Shown: positions 9,757 to 18,169, counted from the stretch's first letter. The stretch is DNA of 44,128 bases from Aestuariirhabdus sp. (GCA_030622755.1 JAUXFT010000011.1:1-44128); one strand, 5' to 3'. Notes: generated by a model not told the origin, from the letters alone. Made by a program: numbers and translations.

Positions 9757-10796
9757 AGCGAGGGCTTTGTGCTCTGGTGTTGCTCAGCACATTTTCCCTC
9801 GGGGGGTGTGAAACCCTGTCCTACTATTGGCAGGCGGCAAACGGTCAGCTTGAGCTCAAACGCGATCAGCAGGAAGTGAGTACGCTTATTGAGGATCCTG
9901 AAACCGATCCCGCTCTTAAACAGCAATTGTCCAGGGCCCAAGAAATTCTAGCGTTTGCTTACAACGAACTACATCTACCCAACGGCGAAAGTTACCAAAC
10001 CTATGTCGATACCGGCCGTCCCTATGTGGTCTGGAATCTGTTCGTAGCAGATGAATTTTCCACGCAAGCCTATCAATGGTGCTACCCGATCGTTGGCTGC
10101 CTGAACTATCGAGGCTACTTTGATCGTGAAAACGCTGAAACCGTCCGGAAAAGTTATCAACAAAAGGGGTTCGATACATGGATCGGTGGTGTGCGGGCCT
10201 ATTCCACTCTTGGCTGGTTCAAGGATCCTTTACTCAATACCTTTATCAACGATTCGGAACTGCAACTGGCAGAGCTGATATTTCACGAATTATCGCATCA
10301 GCTTGTTTTTGCAGAAGGTGATACCGATTTCAACGAAAGCCTGGCCACCGTGATCGCGCACCATGGCACGCAACTATGGGCTGAGCAGCACTCAATCTCT
10401 TATGATCCAGCACATACCAGGCGACAGCTACAACGGCGTTCTGAGTTTGCATCGCTGGTGAATCGCTACCGAAATAAACTCGCGGGTCTTTATAAAACTA
10501 AAGAAGACCCTGCTGAAATGCGTCTTAAAAAGGGGCGAATACTCGACAACCTGCGGTTAGAATACGCGGAGAAACGCCGTGGCGAATGGCTCAATTTCGA
10601 CCTGTTTGATCAATGGATAGCAGGTACACTCAACAATGCAAAACTAAACACAGTGGCCAGCTATTACCGTTGGGTAGAGCCCTTGAATAGCATGCTACAG
10701 CATGCCAATTACAACTTGCCGGTCTTTTACCAGAAGTTGGAGCAACTGGCAGATCTGAAACCCGATCAACGGCTTCAGGCGCTGGAAAAGTTGTAA
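9735..10796 (+). CDS. Putative aminopeptidase lipoprotein (Aminopep/PF10023-type zinc metalloprotease)
   Basis: 353 aa from the ATG at 9735. The frame is open further upstream (from 9600), but that part lies inside the MATE gene and would bury the signal peptide. Seen: a lipoprotein signal with a hydrophobic core at 11-22 and lipobox LGGC (Cys25); a zinc-protease HELSH motif in LIFHELSHQLVF, followed about 20 residues later by NESLATVIAHHG, which probably supplies the Glu ligand. Known: proteins of this family are annotated as predicted aminopeptidases, and no substrate is established to my knowledge. Expected location is the periplasmic face of a membrane. It overlaps the MATE gene by 22 bp, so it probably belongs to the metH operon. 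Confidence 0.8.
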   Translation: MDQHPNIKRGLCALVLLSTFSLGGCETLSYYWQAANGQLELKRDQQEVSTLIEDPETDPALKQQLSRAQEILAFAYNELHLPNGESYQTYVDTGRPYVVWNLFVADEFSTQAYQWCYPIVGCLNYRGYFDRENAETVRKSYQQKGFDTWIGGVRAYSTLGWFKDPLLNTFINDSELQLAELIFHELSHQLVFAEGDTDFNESLATVIAHHGTQLWAEQHSISYDPAHTRRQLQRRSEFASLVNRYRNKLAGLYKTKEDPAEMRLKKGRILDNLRLEYAEKRRGEWLNFDLFDQWIAGTLNNAKLNTVASYYRWVEPLNSMLQHANYNLPVFYQKLEQLADLKPDQRLQALEKL

Positions 10797-10911
10797 TCTA
10801 TTTTTATAACCATTTAGTTATGTTATATAAAAAAACATTCATTTCTAGAATAAGTAAAAGCTGATAAATTACGCCGCAATACGGGTAGAATCCCAAGGGC
10901 ATTAATCTGAC

Positions 10912-10933
10912 GCGAGTGAAGCCCGCCACTCGC
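10912..10933 (+). promoter_or_regulatory. Stem-loop in the cysI leader
   Basis: GCGAGTG (10912-10918) and CACTCGC (10927-10933) form a perfect 7-bp stem with an 8-nt loop. It lies 19 nt before the cysI start codon and has no U-tract, so it is not a terminator. It may influence translation initiation; function unproven. Confidence 0.4.
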
Positions 10934-10952
10934 ATGACTTTATAGAGATCCC

Positions 10953-12608
10953 ATGTACAAATACGATACCTACGATAAACAAATCGTTGCTGATCGCGCC
11001 CGCCAATATCGTGGGCAGACCGAGCGATATATTGAAGGAGAACTAAGCGACAACGAGTTCCTGCCTTTACGCTTACAAAATGGTCTCTATGTCCAGCGAT
11101 TCGCCCCAATGCTTCGAATTGCCGTTCCCTACGGCATGATTTCCAGCGTGCAATTACGAAAGATTTCAGAGATATCACGTCGTTTTGACAAGGGCTATGC
11201 GCATATTAGTACCCGACAAAATATTCAGTTCAACTGGCCAGCCCTTGAGTCTGTTCCTGACATACTCGATGCCCTGGCCAGCGTACAGATGCATGCAATC
11301 CAGACCAGTGGTAACTGTATTCGTAGCGTCACTTCGGATCATTTTGCCGGAGTTGCAGCAGACGAACTGGAGGATCCACGTCCCTGGTGTGAAATCATTC
11401 GACAGTGGTCTACCCTGCACCCTGAGTTCGCATACCTGCCGCGAAAGTTTAAAATAGCGGTTAACGGCGCAACCGAGGATCGCGCTGCCGTTGGCGTTCA
11501 TGACATCGGGCTCACCCTGGTCACCAATACCGAGGGCGATAAAGGCTTTCGCGTACAAGTAGGTGGCGGCCTGGGTCGCACCCCTATCATTGGCAGCGTC
11601 ATTCGTGAGTTTCTGCCAAGACAACATCTACTGACGTATCTTGAAGCCATATTACGTGTTTATAACCGTTATGGTCGTCGCGATAACAAATACAAGGCCC
11701 GAATCAAGATTCTGGTGAAAGCCCTGTCGGCCGAAACGTTTGCCCAAAAAATTGAAGATGAGTGGCAACACGTCAAAGATGGTCAGGCGACTCTGACCCA
11801 TGAAGAGTTCGAGCGTATCTCAACATTTTTCACCCCACCTGAATATGATCAAAACATTAATAGTGGCGTGTTAGAACAACAATTTGCTAAACACGAAGCC
11901 TTTGCTCAATGGCATCAGCACAATGTAACCGAGCACAAAATTGCCGGATACTCGATTGTTACTGTCTCGCTAAAAGCTACTGCACAGGCACCTGGCGATA
12001 TCAGCGCAGAACAGATGGATGCTATAGCCGACCTTGCAGACAACTATAGCTTTGGCGAATTGCGTACGACACACCTGCAAAATATGGTGCTTGCCGATAT
12101 TCGCCAGGATCAATTATTTGAAGTCTGGCAAAAACTGAACGCCCTCGATCTCGCCAGCCCAAATATCGGCACACTAAATGACATCATCTGCTGCCCGGGC
12201 GGAGACTTCTGTTCTCTGGCAAACGCCAAATCCATTCCGGTCGCAGAAGCGATACAGCGTCGCTTTTCCGACCTCGACAAATTGTATGACATCGGTGAAA
12301 TAAGCCTTAATTTTTCCGGCTGTATGAATGCGTGCGGCCACCACCATGTAGGTCACATTGGCTTGCTGGGTGTGGATAAAAAAGGTGCGGAGTTTTACCA
12401 GATCCAACTCGGGGGAGATGCCAGCCAAAACACCGCATTGGGCAAAATCATCGGCCGCGCCTTTGGTCGTGACGATGTCCCTGATGTTATTGAAAAACTG
12501 GTTGATGTGTATCTCACCAACCGTCACCAGGATGAACGCTTTATCGATACGTTCAATCGTATCGGAATTGCACCTTTCAAGGAGCGGGCATATGCCAAAG
12601 CTGATTAA
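10953..12608 (+). CDS. cysI: Nitrite/sulfite reductase hemoprotein subunit (CysI-type)
   Basis: 551 aa siroheme/[4Fe-4S] enzyme expected to reduce sulfite to sulfide by six electrons in cysteine synthesis. Seen: two ferredoxin-like/siroheme repeat halves and the cluster Cys set C-x5-C plus C-x3-C (Cys414, Cys420 in CPGGDFC; Cys457, Cys461 in CMNAC), followed by the GHHHVGHIG stretch. It resembles the Pseudomonas CysI (PA1838) that is paired with a DUF934 protein rather than a CysJ flavoprotein. Nitrite reduction is a related alternative, but no nitrate-assimilation gene is nearby. The start is ATG at 10953. The 3' end overlaps the DUF934 gene by 17 bp, so the two are translationally linked. 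Confidence 0.92.
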   Translation: MYKYDTYDKQIVADRARQYRGQTERYIEGELSDNEFLPLRLQNGLYVQRFAPMLRIAVPYGMISSVQLRKISEISRRFDKGYAHISTRQNIQFNWPALESVPDILDALASVQMHAIQTSGNCIRSVTSDHFAGVAADELEDPRPWCEIIRQWSTLHPEFAYLPRKFKIAVNGATEDRAAVGVHDIGLTLVTNTEGDKGFRVQVGGGLGRTPIIGSVIREFLPRQHLLTYLEAILRVYNRYGRRDNKYKARIKILVKALSAETFAQKIEDEWQHVKDGQATLTHEEFERISTFFTPPEYDQNINSGVLEQQFAKHEAFAQWHQHNVTEHKIAGYSIVTVSLKATAQAPGDISAEQMDAIADLADNYSFGELRTTHLQNMVLADIRQDQLFEVWQKLNALDLASPNIGTLNDIICCPGGDFCSLANAKSIPVAEAIQRRFSDLDKLYDIGEISLNFSGCMNACGHHHVGHIGLLGVDKKGAEFYQIQLGGDASQNTALGKIIGRAFGRDDVPDVIEKLVDVYLTNRHQDERFIDTFNRIGIAPFKERAYAKAD

Positions 12609-13077
12609 AAATCTCAGCATCGTTGACGATGCTTTTTCCATCAAGCAAACACCTGAATGTCCATTCCCCTCAAGTAATGTTCTGGTCAGTCTGCAAGAGT
12701 GGAAAAGCCATAAAAACGAGTTAAGCCAACAGCCTCAACAAGTGGGCGTGTGGCTCAATAGCGACGAGGAGCCTGAGGAGCTGGTCGATGACATCCAATC
12801 GCTGCAAGTCATCGCTATTAACTTCCCGACGTTTGCCGATGGGCGAGGTTATTCGATCGCACGCCTGTTACGTGAACGCTATGGCTACACTGGAGAATTG
12901 AGAGCAATTGGTGATGTTTTACGCGATCAACTCTTTTACATGAGCCGCTGCGGATTTGATACATTTTCTGTTCGCGAAGATCGTGATATTAATGATGCAC
13001 TCGAGGGATTGAGTGATTTCAGCGAAGTTTACCAAACCTCTACCGAGCAACCCAAACCTCTGTTCAGAAGACGCTAA
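12592..13077 (+). CDS. DUF934 family protein, sulfite-reduction partner of CysI
   Basis: 161 aa, from an ATG preceded by a near-perfect ribosome site AAGGAG at 12579-12584. The same frame is open upstream to 12358, but that part is antisense-free overlap with cysI and has no SD. Seen: the conserved DUF934 segment with ADGRGYSIARLLRERYGYTGELRAIGDVLRDQ at about 82-113 (split motif: DGRG, GDVLRDQ) and a C-terminal basic tail. Known: DUF934 genes almost always follow this type of cysI and are annotated as predicted oxidoreductase or sulfite-reduction proteins; the biochemical role is not established. A structured terminator region follows directly. Confidence 0.9.
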   Translation: MPKLIKNLSIVDDAFSIKQTPECPFPSSNVLVSLQEWKSHKNELSQQPQQVGVWLNSDEEPEELVDDIQSLQVIAINFPTFADGRGYSIARLLRERYGYTGELRAIGDVLRDQLFYMSRCGFDTFSVREDRDINDALEGLSDFSEVYQTSTEQPKPLFRRR

Positions 13078-13087
13078 GCCATCTCAT

Positions 13088-13126
13088 GAGGGTGAGACAC
13101 CCTTTTTTCATCCATGTCTCACCCTC
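13088..13126 (+). terminator. Intrinsic terminator with an alternative downstream pairing arm
   Basis: AGGGTG (13089-13094) and CACCCT (13098-13103) form a 6-bp stem with a 3-nt loop, followed by a run of six T (13103-13108): a terminator for the cysI-DUF934 mRNA. The 5' arm GAGGGTGAGAC (13088-13098) is also perfectly complementary over 11 bp to GTCTCACCCTC at 13116-13126. The two folds exclude each other, as in attenuators. Confidence 0.7.
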
Positions 13127-13234
13127 TTCTCACACCAATCGCCATAAAATCCCTTTGGCCATGACACTTAGCGCCAACCTCCAGCTCATGATAATCTAGC
13201 CTTACCACCCGACGACACGGAACAACATATCCAC

Positions 13235-14401
13235 ATGGAAAGCGGATCCATTATTTTTTCCTTCTTCCTGATATTTGCCGGCGCTGCAGTTCTTGCATCC
13301 ATAGCCTTATACACGCGTCAGCCTCTGCTAATTGCCTATATCGTTTTAGGTGCCTTGATTGGTCCCTCTGGAATGGGATGGATTAACGACACCAAGCTCC
13401 TTAGCGACATCTCTCATGTGGGAATTATTTTCCTCCTGTTCCTATTGGGATTGGATATGCAACCGGCGCATCTCGCCCACATGCTGAAAAAAACCTCCTG
13501 GATAGGAATCGTCAGCTCGGTAGTTTTTGCTGCCCTTGGCTACGCCATAGGTCTCCTGTTTGGTTTTACTGTCATGGAGGCAGTCATTATCGGCGCTGCG
13601 ATGATGTTTTCCAGTACGATTATTGGCATAAAACTTCTCCCCACTACCGTTTTGCATCACAAACATACCGGTGAACTTGTTGTCAGCATTTTGCTCTTAC
13701 AAGACCTCATGGCCATTATGGTGTTGTTGTTTCTCTATTCAAACGAGGGAGAAAATCCTACCCTGTCACTCCTGTTAGCACTCATCGCTTTACCATTACT
13801 TTTATTATTTGCATTCGCTTTTGTAAAATATCTTTTGTTGCCTTTAATGCAAAAATTCGATCGGTTCCACGAATACCTGTTTCTGGTCGCGATTGGTTGG
13901 TGTTTAGGGCTTGCTGAACTCGCTCATGCTGTGGGTCTATCTGCCGAAATAGGGGCCTTTATCGCAGGCGTCAGCATCGCCACCAGCCCCATAGCACAGT
14001 ACATTGCCGTCAGCCTGAAACCGCTTAGGGATTTCTTTTTAATCCTTTTTTTCTTTTCCGTCGGCGCCAGCTTCAATCTCTCATTGCTCGATGAGGTATT
14101 CGTCACCGCACTGATCCTTGCCCTGCTGGCTCTCTCGATTAAACCTTTAATATTCAAGCTTTGTTTACAAAAAAGCGGGGAAGATAAAGATACAAGCTGG
14201 GAAGTGGGTTTTCGTTTAGGACAAACCAGTGAGTTTTCAATCCTTATCGCCTATATAGCCGCTAATGTAGCGCTCATTGGCACAGAAGCGTCTCATGTCA
14301 TTCAGGCTACAGCTATTATGACCTTTTTACTTTCTTCTTATATTGTTGTGTTCAACTTCAAATCGCCTATTGCGGTATCGGACAAACTGCGAAGAGATTA
14401 A
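13235..14401 (+). CDS. Cation:proton antiporter, CPA2 family (KefB-type membrane domain only)
   Basis: 388 aa. Seen: about 11-12 hydrophobic helices of the Na+/H+ exchanger fold, with GALIGPSGMGWI near the start, a GLDMQP motif after helix 3, and LLLQDLMAIMVL in the middle, where the conserved QD pair is the probable ion-binding site of CPA2 proteins. The protein stops right after the membrane domain: there is no TrkA-N/RCK nucleotide-binding domain as in KefB or KefC. Expected role: K+ or Na+ exchange for protons across the inner membrane in pH or salt homeostasis. A bidirectional terminator follows. The upstream gap carries the alternative-hairpin region described separately. Confidence 0.88.
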   Translation: MESGSIIFSFFLIFAGAAVLASIALYTRQPLLIAYIVLGALIGPSGMGWINDTKLLSDISHVGIIFLLFLLGLDMQPAHLAHMLKKTSWIGIVSSVVFAALGYAIGLLFGFTVMEAVIIGAAMMFSSTIIGIKLLPTTVLHHKHTGELVVSILLLQDLMAIMVLLFLYSNEGENPTLSLLLALIALPLLLLFAFAFVKYLLLPLMQKFDRFHEYLFLVAIGWCLGLAELAHAVGLSAEIGAFIAGVSIATSPIAQYIAVSLKPLRDFFLILFFFSVGASFNLSLLDEVFVTALILALLALSIKPLIFKLCLQKSGEDKDTSWEVGFRLGQTSEFSILIAYIAANVALIGTEASHVIQATAIMTFLLSSYIVVFNFKSPIAVSDKLRRD

Positions 14402-14412
14402 TTTTCAGCCAT

Positions 14413-14442
14413 AAAAAATCCCGATTCTGGTCGGGATTTTTT
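14413..14442. terminator. Bidirectional intrinsic terminator between CPA2 gene and acuI
   Basis: AAAAAATCCCGA (14413-14424) and TCGGGATTTTTT (14431-14442) form a perfect 12-bp stem with a 6-nt loop. A-runs and T-runs on both sides serve the two convergent genes. Confidence 0.88.
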
Positions 14443-14509
14443 ATGGGTTCCTTTCGAACAAAAATTTGTGATTAATTCATATCATGAAGCATCGAGGAAA
14501 AATTAGTCG

Positions 14510-15505
14510 CTATCCGATTTTGACGATAATACGACCTACCGCCTTACCTTTAAAAATAAGCTCTATTTGTTCAGGCAACTCATGCAGTGAGACCTCTTTC
14601 ACGATTGGTTCGAGACAATCCAAACGCCATTCCCCAGCCAAACGTTGCCACATTTTTTGCTTTATCTCGATGGGTTGCTCTACAGAATCAACCCCCAACA
14701 AATTTACGCCGCGTAAAATAAACGGGAAAACATTAGCTTCGAAATTTGGTGAGGCCACCATTCCACAGCACGCAACGCTGCCGTTATATTTAAGCGATTT
14801 AACAATGTTGAACAAGATATCGCCGCCTACAGTATCGACCGCACCAGCCCAGGTCTCCTTTAGCAAAGGACGATCGAAACCTTCGTTAATAGCGTCTCGC
14901 TCAACAACTTTCCTTGCACCTAACCGAATGAGTTGATCAACCATCTCCAGCTTTCCGGTGCTGGCAGCAACATCAAATCCCAGCTTGGCCAACAGCGCGA
15001 CACTAATACTGCCCACACCACCAGTCGCACCACTAACAAAAATCTCACCCTGATCAGGCTTTACTCCAGCTAGCAACAGCTTCTCAACACAGAGTGCTGC
15101 AGTTATACCTGCAGTCCCCAGGACCATTGACTGCCGAAGATCCAAGCCCTTGGGTAGAGGAATTGCCCAATCGGCAGGGATTCTGATGTACTCAGAAAAC
15201 CCACCGGAAGTATTCATACCGAGATCATAACCAGTGATAACGACTTCATCACCAACATCAAACAGTTCACTATTACTACTTTCTATAACGCCGGCAGCAT
15301 CAATACCCGGCGTGTGGGGATATTGACGTGTAACACCCTTATTACCCTTGGCAGACAACGAATCTTTAAAGTTAAGAGAAGAATACTTAACTCGAATCAA
15401 TAGATCCCCCGGAGGAAGGTCTTCAATCCGCCGCTCTACAACCTGATGGCTATAAAGACTCTCACCCTCTTTGCGGTCTACTTGTAATGCTTTAAATGAA
15501 GTCAC
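14510..15505 (-). CDS. acuI: Acrylyl-CoA reductase-like MDR oxidoreductase (AcuI/YhdH family)
   Basis: 331 aa, medium-chain dehydrogenase/reductase without zinc ligands. Seen: a GroES-like N-terminal half with YSSLNFKDSL and HTPGIDAAG, and a Rossmann half with the NADPH motif SGATGGVGSISVALL at about 157-171. Known: YhdH/AcuI enzymes reduce acryloyl-CoA to propionyl-CoA with NADPH, detoxifying acrylate, which in marine bacteria can come from DMSP. No DMSP lyase is present here. The start is GTG at 15503-15505 with GGGGATG upstream. It follows sohB by 21 bp on the same strand, so the pair is probably an operon. Confidence 0.87.
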   Translation of the reverse strand: MTSFKALQVDRKEGESLYSHQVVERRIEDLPPGDLLIRVKYSSLNFKDSLSAKGNKGVTRQYPHTPGIDAAGVIESSNSELFDVGDEVVITGYDLGMNTSGGFSEYIRIPADWAIPLPKGLDLRQSMVLGTAGITAALCVEKLLLAGVKPDQGEIFVSGATGGVGSISVALLAKLGFDVAASTGKLEMVDQLIRLGARKVVERDAINEGFDRPLLKETWAGAVDTVGGDILFNIVKSLKYNGSVACCGMVASPNFEANVFPFILRGVNLLGVDSVEQPIEIKQKMWQRLAGEWRLDCLEPIVKEVSLHELPEQIELIFKGKAVGRIIVKIG

Positions 15506-15526
15506 TTGAACATCCCCAACCAGGTA

Positions 15527-16612
15527 TCAGGAGAAAAAACGCGCCTGCTGCAAACGTCCCCACCACTTAACCATTAAACGATCTGCCGAGCTCTCGGCAG
15601 CAAGACCAAGCTTTTCTGGCAAGGTACGCTTATGAACATACCTGATCTGAAAAATATCATGATCATCTTTCAGGTCAAAAAGGTATTCATCACTGGTTTT
15701 TAACTCATCAATCAACTTCTGCCCCAGGGCACGTTTTCCAAACCAGACTTCCCCGGTGGCTATTGCCTCTATATCAAGCTGTGGGCGATGTTCACTGACA
15801 AACTCCTTGAACAGGCCATGAGTATCTTCCAGCTCTTCGATAAACTTTTGCCTGCCTTTTTCTGTATTTTCACCAAACATGGTTAACGTGCGCTTGTATT
15901 CACCAGCAGTCAGCATTTCAAAATCAACGTGACTCTTTTTAAGCAAACGGTGAAAATTTGGTAGTTGAGCAACCACTCCGATAGAACCAAGGATTGCGAA
16001 TGGTGCGGCCAGTATACGATCAGCAATGCAAGCCATCATGTAACCGCCACTCGCGGCCACCTTATCTACAGAGATCGTCAAAGGAATTTGCTTGTTACGA
16101 ATACGCTGTAATTGCGATGCAGCAAGACCATAGCTATGGACCATTCCGCCACCACTCTCAAGACGCACAAGGACTTCATCTTTAGGGCGAGCAAGACTTA
16201 ATACGGCGGTAATTTCTTCGCGCATCGAATCCACGGCTGAAGCGCGAATATCGCCATCAAAATCAAGGACATAAAGACATGGCTTAGCGTCTTCATCTTC
16301 TTCAGAGACGTCTTTACCTTCGAATACAGCCTGTTTTACTTGTTGCTTTGACCGCTTCTTTTCACTCTTGAGCTGTTTCTTTTCTGCTTTGTGTTCCGCT
16401 TTAAGTTGAGCCTCGCTGAACACCTGCGATTTAAGCTCATCTGTCATATCGCGAAATTCATCGTTGAGTTTAATAACTTCAAGATGCCCTCCCGGTCCAG
16501 AGCGTTTGTTTCGGGTACCAATGGCCACCAGCCCCACCACAAGAATGAGAACAGCTATGATCAGCGTAAAAGTTTTAACGAAAAACAAGCCATAGTCGGC
16601 AATAAATTCCAA
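15527..16612 (-). CDS. sohB: Inner-membrane serine protease SohB (S49 family)
   Basis: 361 aa, close to E. coli SohB (about 349). Seen: one N-terminal transmembrane helix (about 10-32); a Lys/Glu-rich charged stretch at about 65-110, probably coiled; and a peptidase S49 domain with nucleophile Ser188 in AASGG and general base Lys240 in GEYKR, the Ser-Lys dyad of the family. The start codon is TTG (16610-16612): an in-frame TAG lies two codons upstream, and a GGGAGAG ribosome site precedes it. The active site faces the periplasm in known relatives; substrates are unknown. Confidence 0.93.
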   Translation of the reverse strand: MEFIADYGLFFVKTFTLIIAVLILVVGLVAIGTRNKRSGPGGHLEVIKLNDEFRDMTDELKSQVFSEAQLKAEHKAEKKQLKSEKKRSKQQVKQAVFEGKDVSEEDEDAKPCLYVLDFDGDIRASAVDSMREEITAVLSLARPKDEVLVRLESGGGMVHSYGLAASQLQRIRNKQIPLTISVDKVAASGGYMMACIADRILAAPFAILGSIGVVAQLPNFHRLLKKSHVDFEMLTAGEYKRTLTMFGENTEKGRQKFIEELEDTHGLFKEFVSEHRPQLDIEAIATGEVWFGKRALGQKLIDELKTSDEYLFDLKDDHDIFQIRYVHKRTLPEKLGLAAESSADRLMVKWWGRLQQARFFS

Positions 16613-16872
16613 AATCTATCTCTCCCAAACAACCTGAATGAATCAACAGCGTATAACGCTCTTCTCTGCGCATCTTATGTGAAATGACCTACCAATGACA
16701 AACCTTCTGAAGCCTTCAACGGCAGGAAGCACATTCAAATCACTAGCAGATCAAAGCGTTGGCCTAAAACACGCCTAAAGCGAGCCTTGCTTAATTAAAG
16801 AGAGTCCTTTTATAGCCAGAAACCCTGGCCCCAATACCAAACACAACAAATTCAAACAAGCGTATGTTTTTA

Positions 16873-16901
16873 TTGACAGTAAAACTCAATCACCCTAGTC
16901 T
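16873..16901 (+). promoter_or_regulatory. Candidate sigma-70 promoter for the SCP2 gene
   Basis: -35 TTGACA (16873-16878, perfect consensus), 17-bp spacer, -10 TAGTCT (16896-16901, conserved T, A and final T kept). Transcription would start near 16908, leaving a leader of about 150 nt. Confidence 0.5.
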
Positions 16902-16948
16902 GCTTGGGTATCCTGATTTGGCTACACTCGGATACAGGTTTTACTGTC
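16875..16948. repeat. Perfect 11-bp inverted repeat with 63-bp spacing (operator-like)
   Basis: GACAGTAAAAC (16875-16885) and GTTTTACTGTC (16938-16948). The left arm overlaps the -35 box and the right arm lies about 30-40 bp past the expected start of transcription. The arms start 63 bp apart, equal to six turns of B-DNA. Confidence 0.65.
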
Positions 16949-17059
16949 GGGAAACCACAGGTTAAAACACACACTGAACCATAGTCAGCGACTTCCTCAG
17001 GCGCACCCATTGCAACCGGTTCGTCAGGAAGCAAGAACTCAAACACAAAGGACTACAGA

Positions 17060-17377
17060 ATGCCTACAGTATCTGAAATCTTCGACAAAATGAAAAACAA
17101 GTTTCACGCCAGCGCTGCCGACGGCCTAGATGTCGTTTTCCAGTTTGATATTGAAGATGGAGACACTTACAACGTAACCATTAAGGAAGGCACTTGTGAA
17201 ATTACCGAGGGAGCACACGAAGACCCATCCGTAACCCTTACCATGAGTGGTGAAACATTGACGAACATAATGACTGGGGAAACCGATGGCATGCAAGCGT
17301 TTATGAGCGGTCAATTACGTGCAGAGGGAAATATCATGTTAGCAACCAAGCTAACCGAATTGTTTCACTTTAACTGA
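17060..17377 (+). CDS. SCP2 sterol-binding domain protein
   Basis: 105 aa, a single SCP2 domain filling the protein. Seen: the alternating beta pattern with DGLDVVFQFDIEDGD, followed by VTLTMSGETLTNIMTGE and the C-terminal SGQLRAEGNIMLATKL signature. Known: SCP2-fold proteins bind lipids or fatty acyl chains in a hydrophobic tunnel; single-domain bacterial members are cytosolic and their ligands are undefined. A strong ribosome site AAAGGA lies 7 nt before the ATG. It has its own promoter region and a hairpin after the stop. The acuI and crotonase genes nearby make an acyl-lipid role plausible, but that is inference. Confidence 0.92.
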   Translation: MPTVSEIFDKMKNKFHASAADGLDVVFQFDIEDGDTYNVTIKEGTCEITEGAHEDPSVTLTMSGETLTNIMTGETDGMQAFMSGQLRAEGNIMLATKLTELFHFN

Positions 17378-17389
17378 TTAGAAGAAGAC

Positions 17390-17414
17390 TGGTGACGAGC
17401 CATGCTCGTCACCA
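17390..17414 (+). terminator. Strong 3' hairpin after the SCP2 gene
   Basis: TGGTGACGAGC (17390-17400) and GCTCGTCACCA (17404-17414) form a perfect 11-bp GC-rich stem with a 3-nt loop. It lies 12 nt after the stop codon. No U-tract follows, so it may be a U-less terminator or an mRNA 3'-end stabiliser. Confidence 0.5.
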
Positions 17415-17521
17415 ACTCAAACTACCCGCGAAAAAACCTGAATTCCAATCAAATTTGAAATCAGGCTGTTCATAATAAAAGTTCAACAATCAATCGCAAA
17501 AATTCAACTCTGATAACCCGC

Positions 17522-18169
17522 TTATTCCCATAAGGCCATGGCGTTTTTAGCTGGTTCATTAACCGCTATCACATCCAATTTACCTGAATTAATCCCAACT
17601 TTATAAATTCCGTTATCGACCATGGGGAAATAGGCAGACTCTTCCAATTCTGCAGCTACCAGGGAACTGCTTCCGGTACTCTCAAAAAGGCGCCAGCCAT
17701 CAATACCGTAACGACTTACAAGCAAAGGATGAACCACTCTGTCCGACTGCTGTTCTTGCTCCAGTGAAAGGTATCGCCCTACTATGGCCGACAATCGATA
17801 ACCAGATTCCAGGCCAACGCCTTCTAACGCCTCGCTCCAGTGCAAACCGCGAAGGTCAATGCGCCATAGCTCACCTTGCAGTTCAACCAGTGATTCAGCA
17901 CCATTAACGGCAACAACAGAAGCTCGGTACTTCTGCTCTCCCTGCTTACTAAAACTAACGGTGGCAACGCCACCGACATTATTAAACGGTGCGTAAGTCG
18001 ATATATCCCATGCCAACACAGCCATAACCAGAGAAGCGGCAAGCACAGATAAACCCAGGCTTCCTCGTAACCAGCCCAGCAGCCAACTCCCCTTGAGTAA
18101 CTTGAAAGCAACGTAAAACAAAGCACAAGCTAACAAGCCGACGCCGACGGCAATCCCCCCATAAATCAT
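17522..18169 (-). CDS. Small membrane protein of unknown function
   Basis: 215 aa; I do not recognise a characterised family. Seen: two N-terminal transmembrane helices (about 3-24 and 33-54), then a soluble part of about 160 residues rich in beta-prone segments, with Trp and Arg motifs such as ELWRIDLRGLHW (about 101-112) and SRYGIDGWRLFES (about 152-164). The topology predicts that the soluble part lies in the periplasm or cytosol depending on loop charge; the RGSL stretch between the helices favours a cytosolic loop and hence a periplasmic N-terminus and domain. The start ATG is at 18167-18169. It is divergent from the TSUP gene. Proteins in this position in Pseudomonas are, as I recall, also uncharacterised. 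Confidence 0.75.
   Translation of the reverse strand: MIYGGIAVGVGLLACALFYVAFKLLKGSWLLGWLRGSLGLSVLAASLVMAVLAWDISTYAPFNNVGGVATVSFSKQGEQKYRASVVAVNGAESLVELQGELWRIDLRGLHWSEALEGVGLESGYRLSAIVGRYLSLEQEQQSDRVVHPLLVSRYGIDGWRLFESTGSSSLVAAELEESAYFPMVDNGIYKVGINSGKLDVIAVNEPAKNAMALWE

Larger units (their letters stand above)
16613..17059. other. Divergent regulatory region between sohB and SCP2 gene
   Basis: 447 bp without a gene. It holds a sigma-70-like promoter for the SCP2 gene (16873-16901), a long-spaced perfect inverted repeat (16875-16948) and the SCP2 ribosome site AAAGGA (17047-17052). The sohB promoter must also be here but was not recognised. Confidence 0.6.

Noticed and set aside
10916-10945. 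Nine-codon possible leader peptide before cysI (GTG to TAG)
   Set aside because: There is no ribosome site at the right distance and no run of regulatory codons; it arises from the hairpin sequence.
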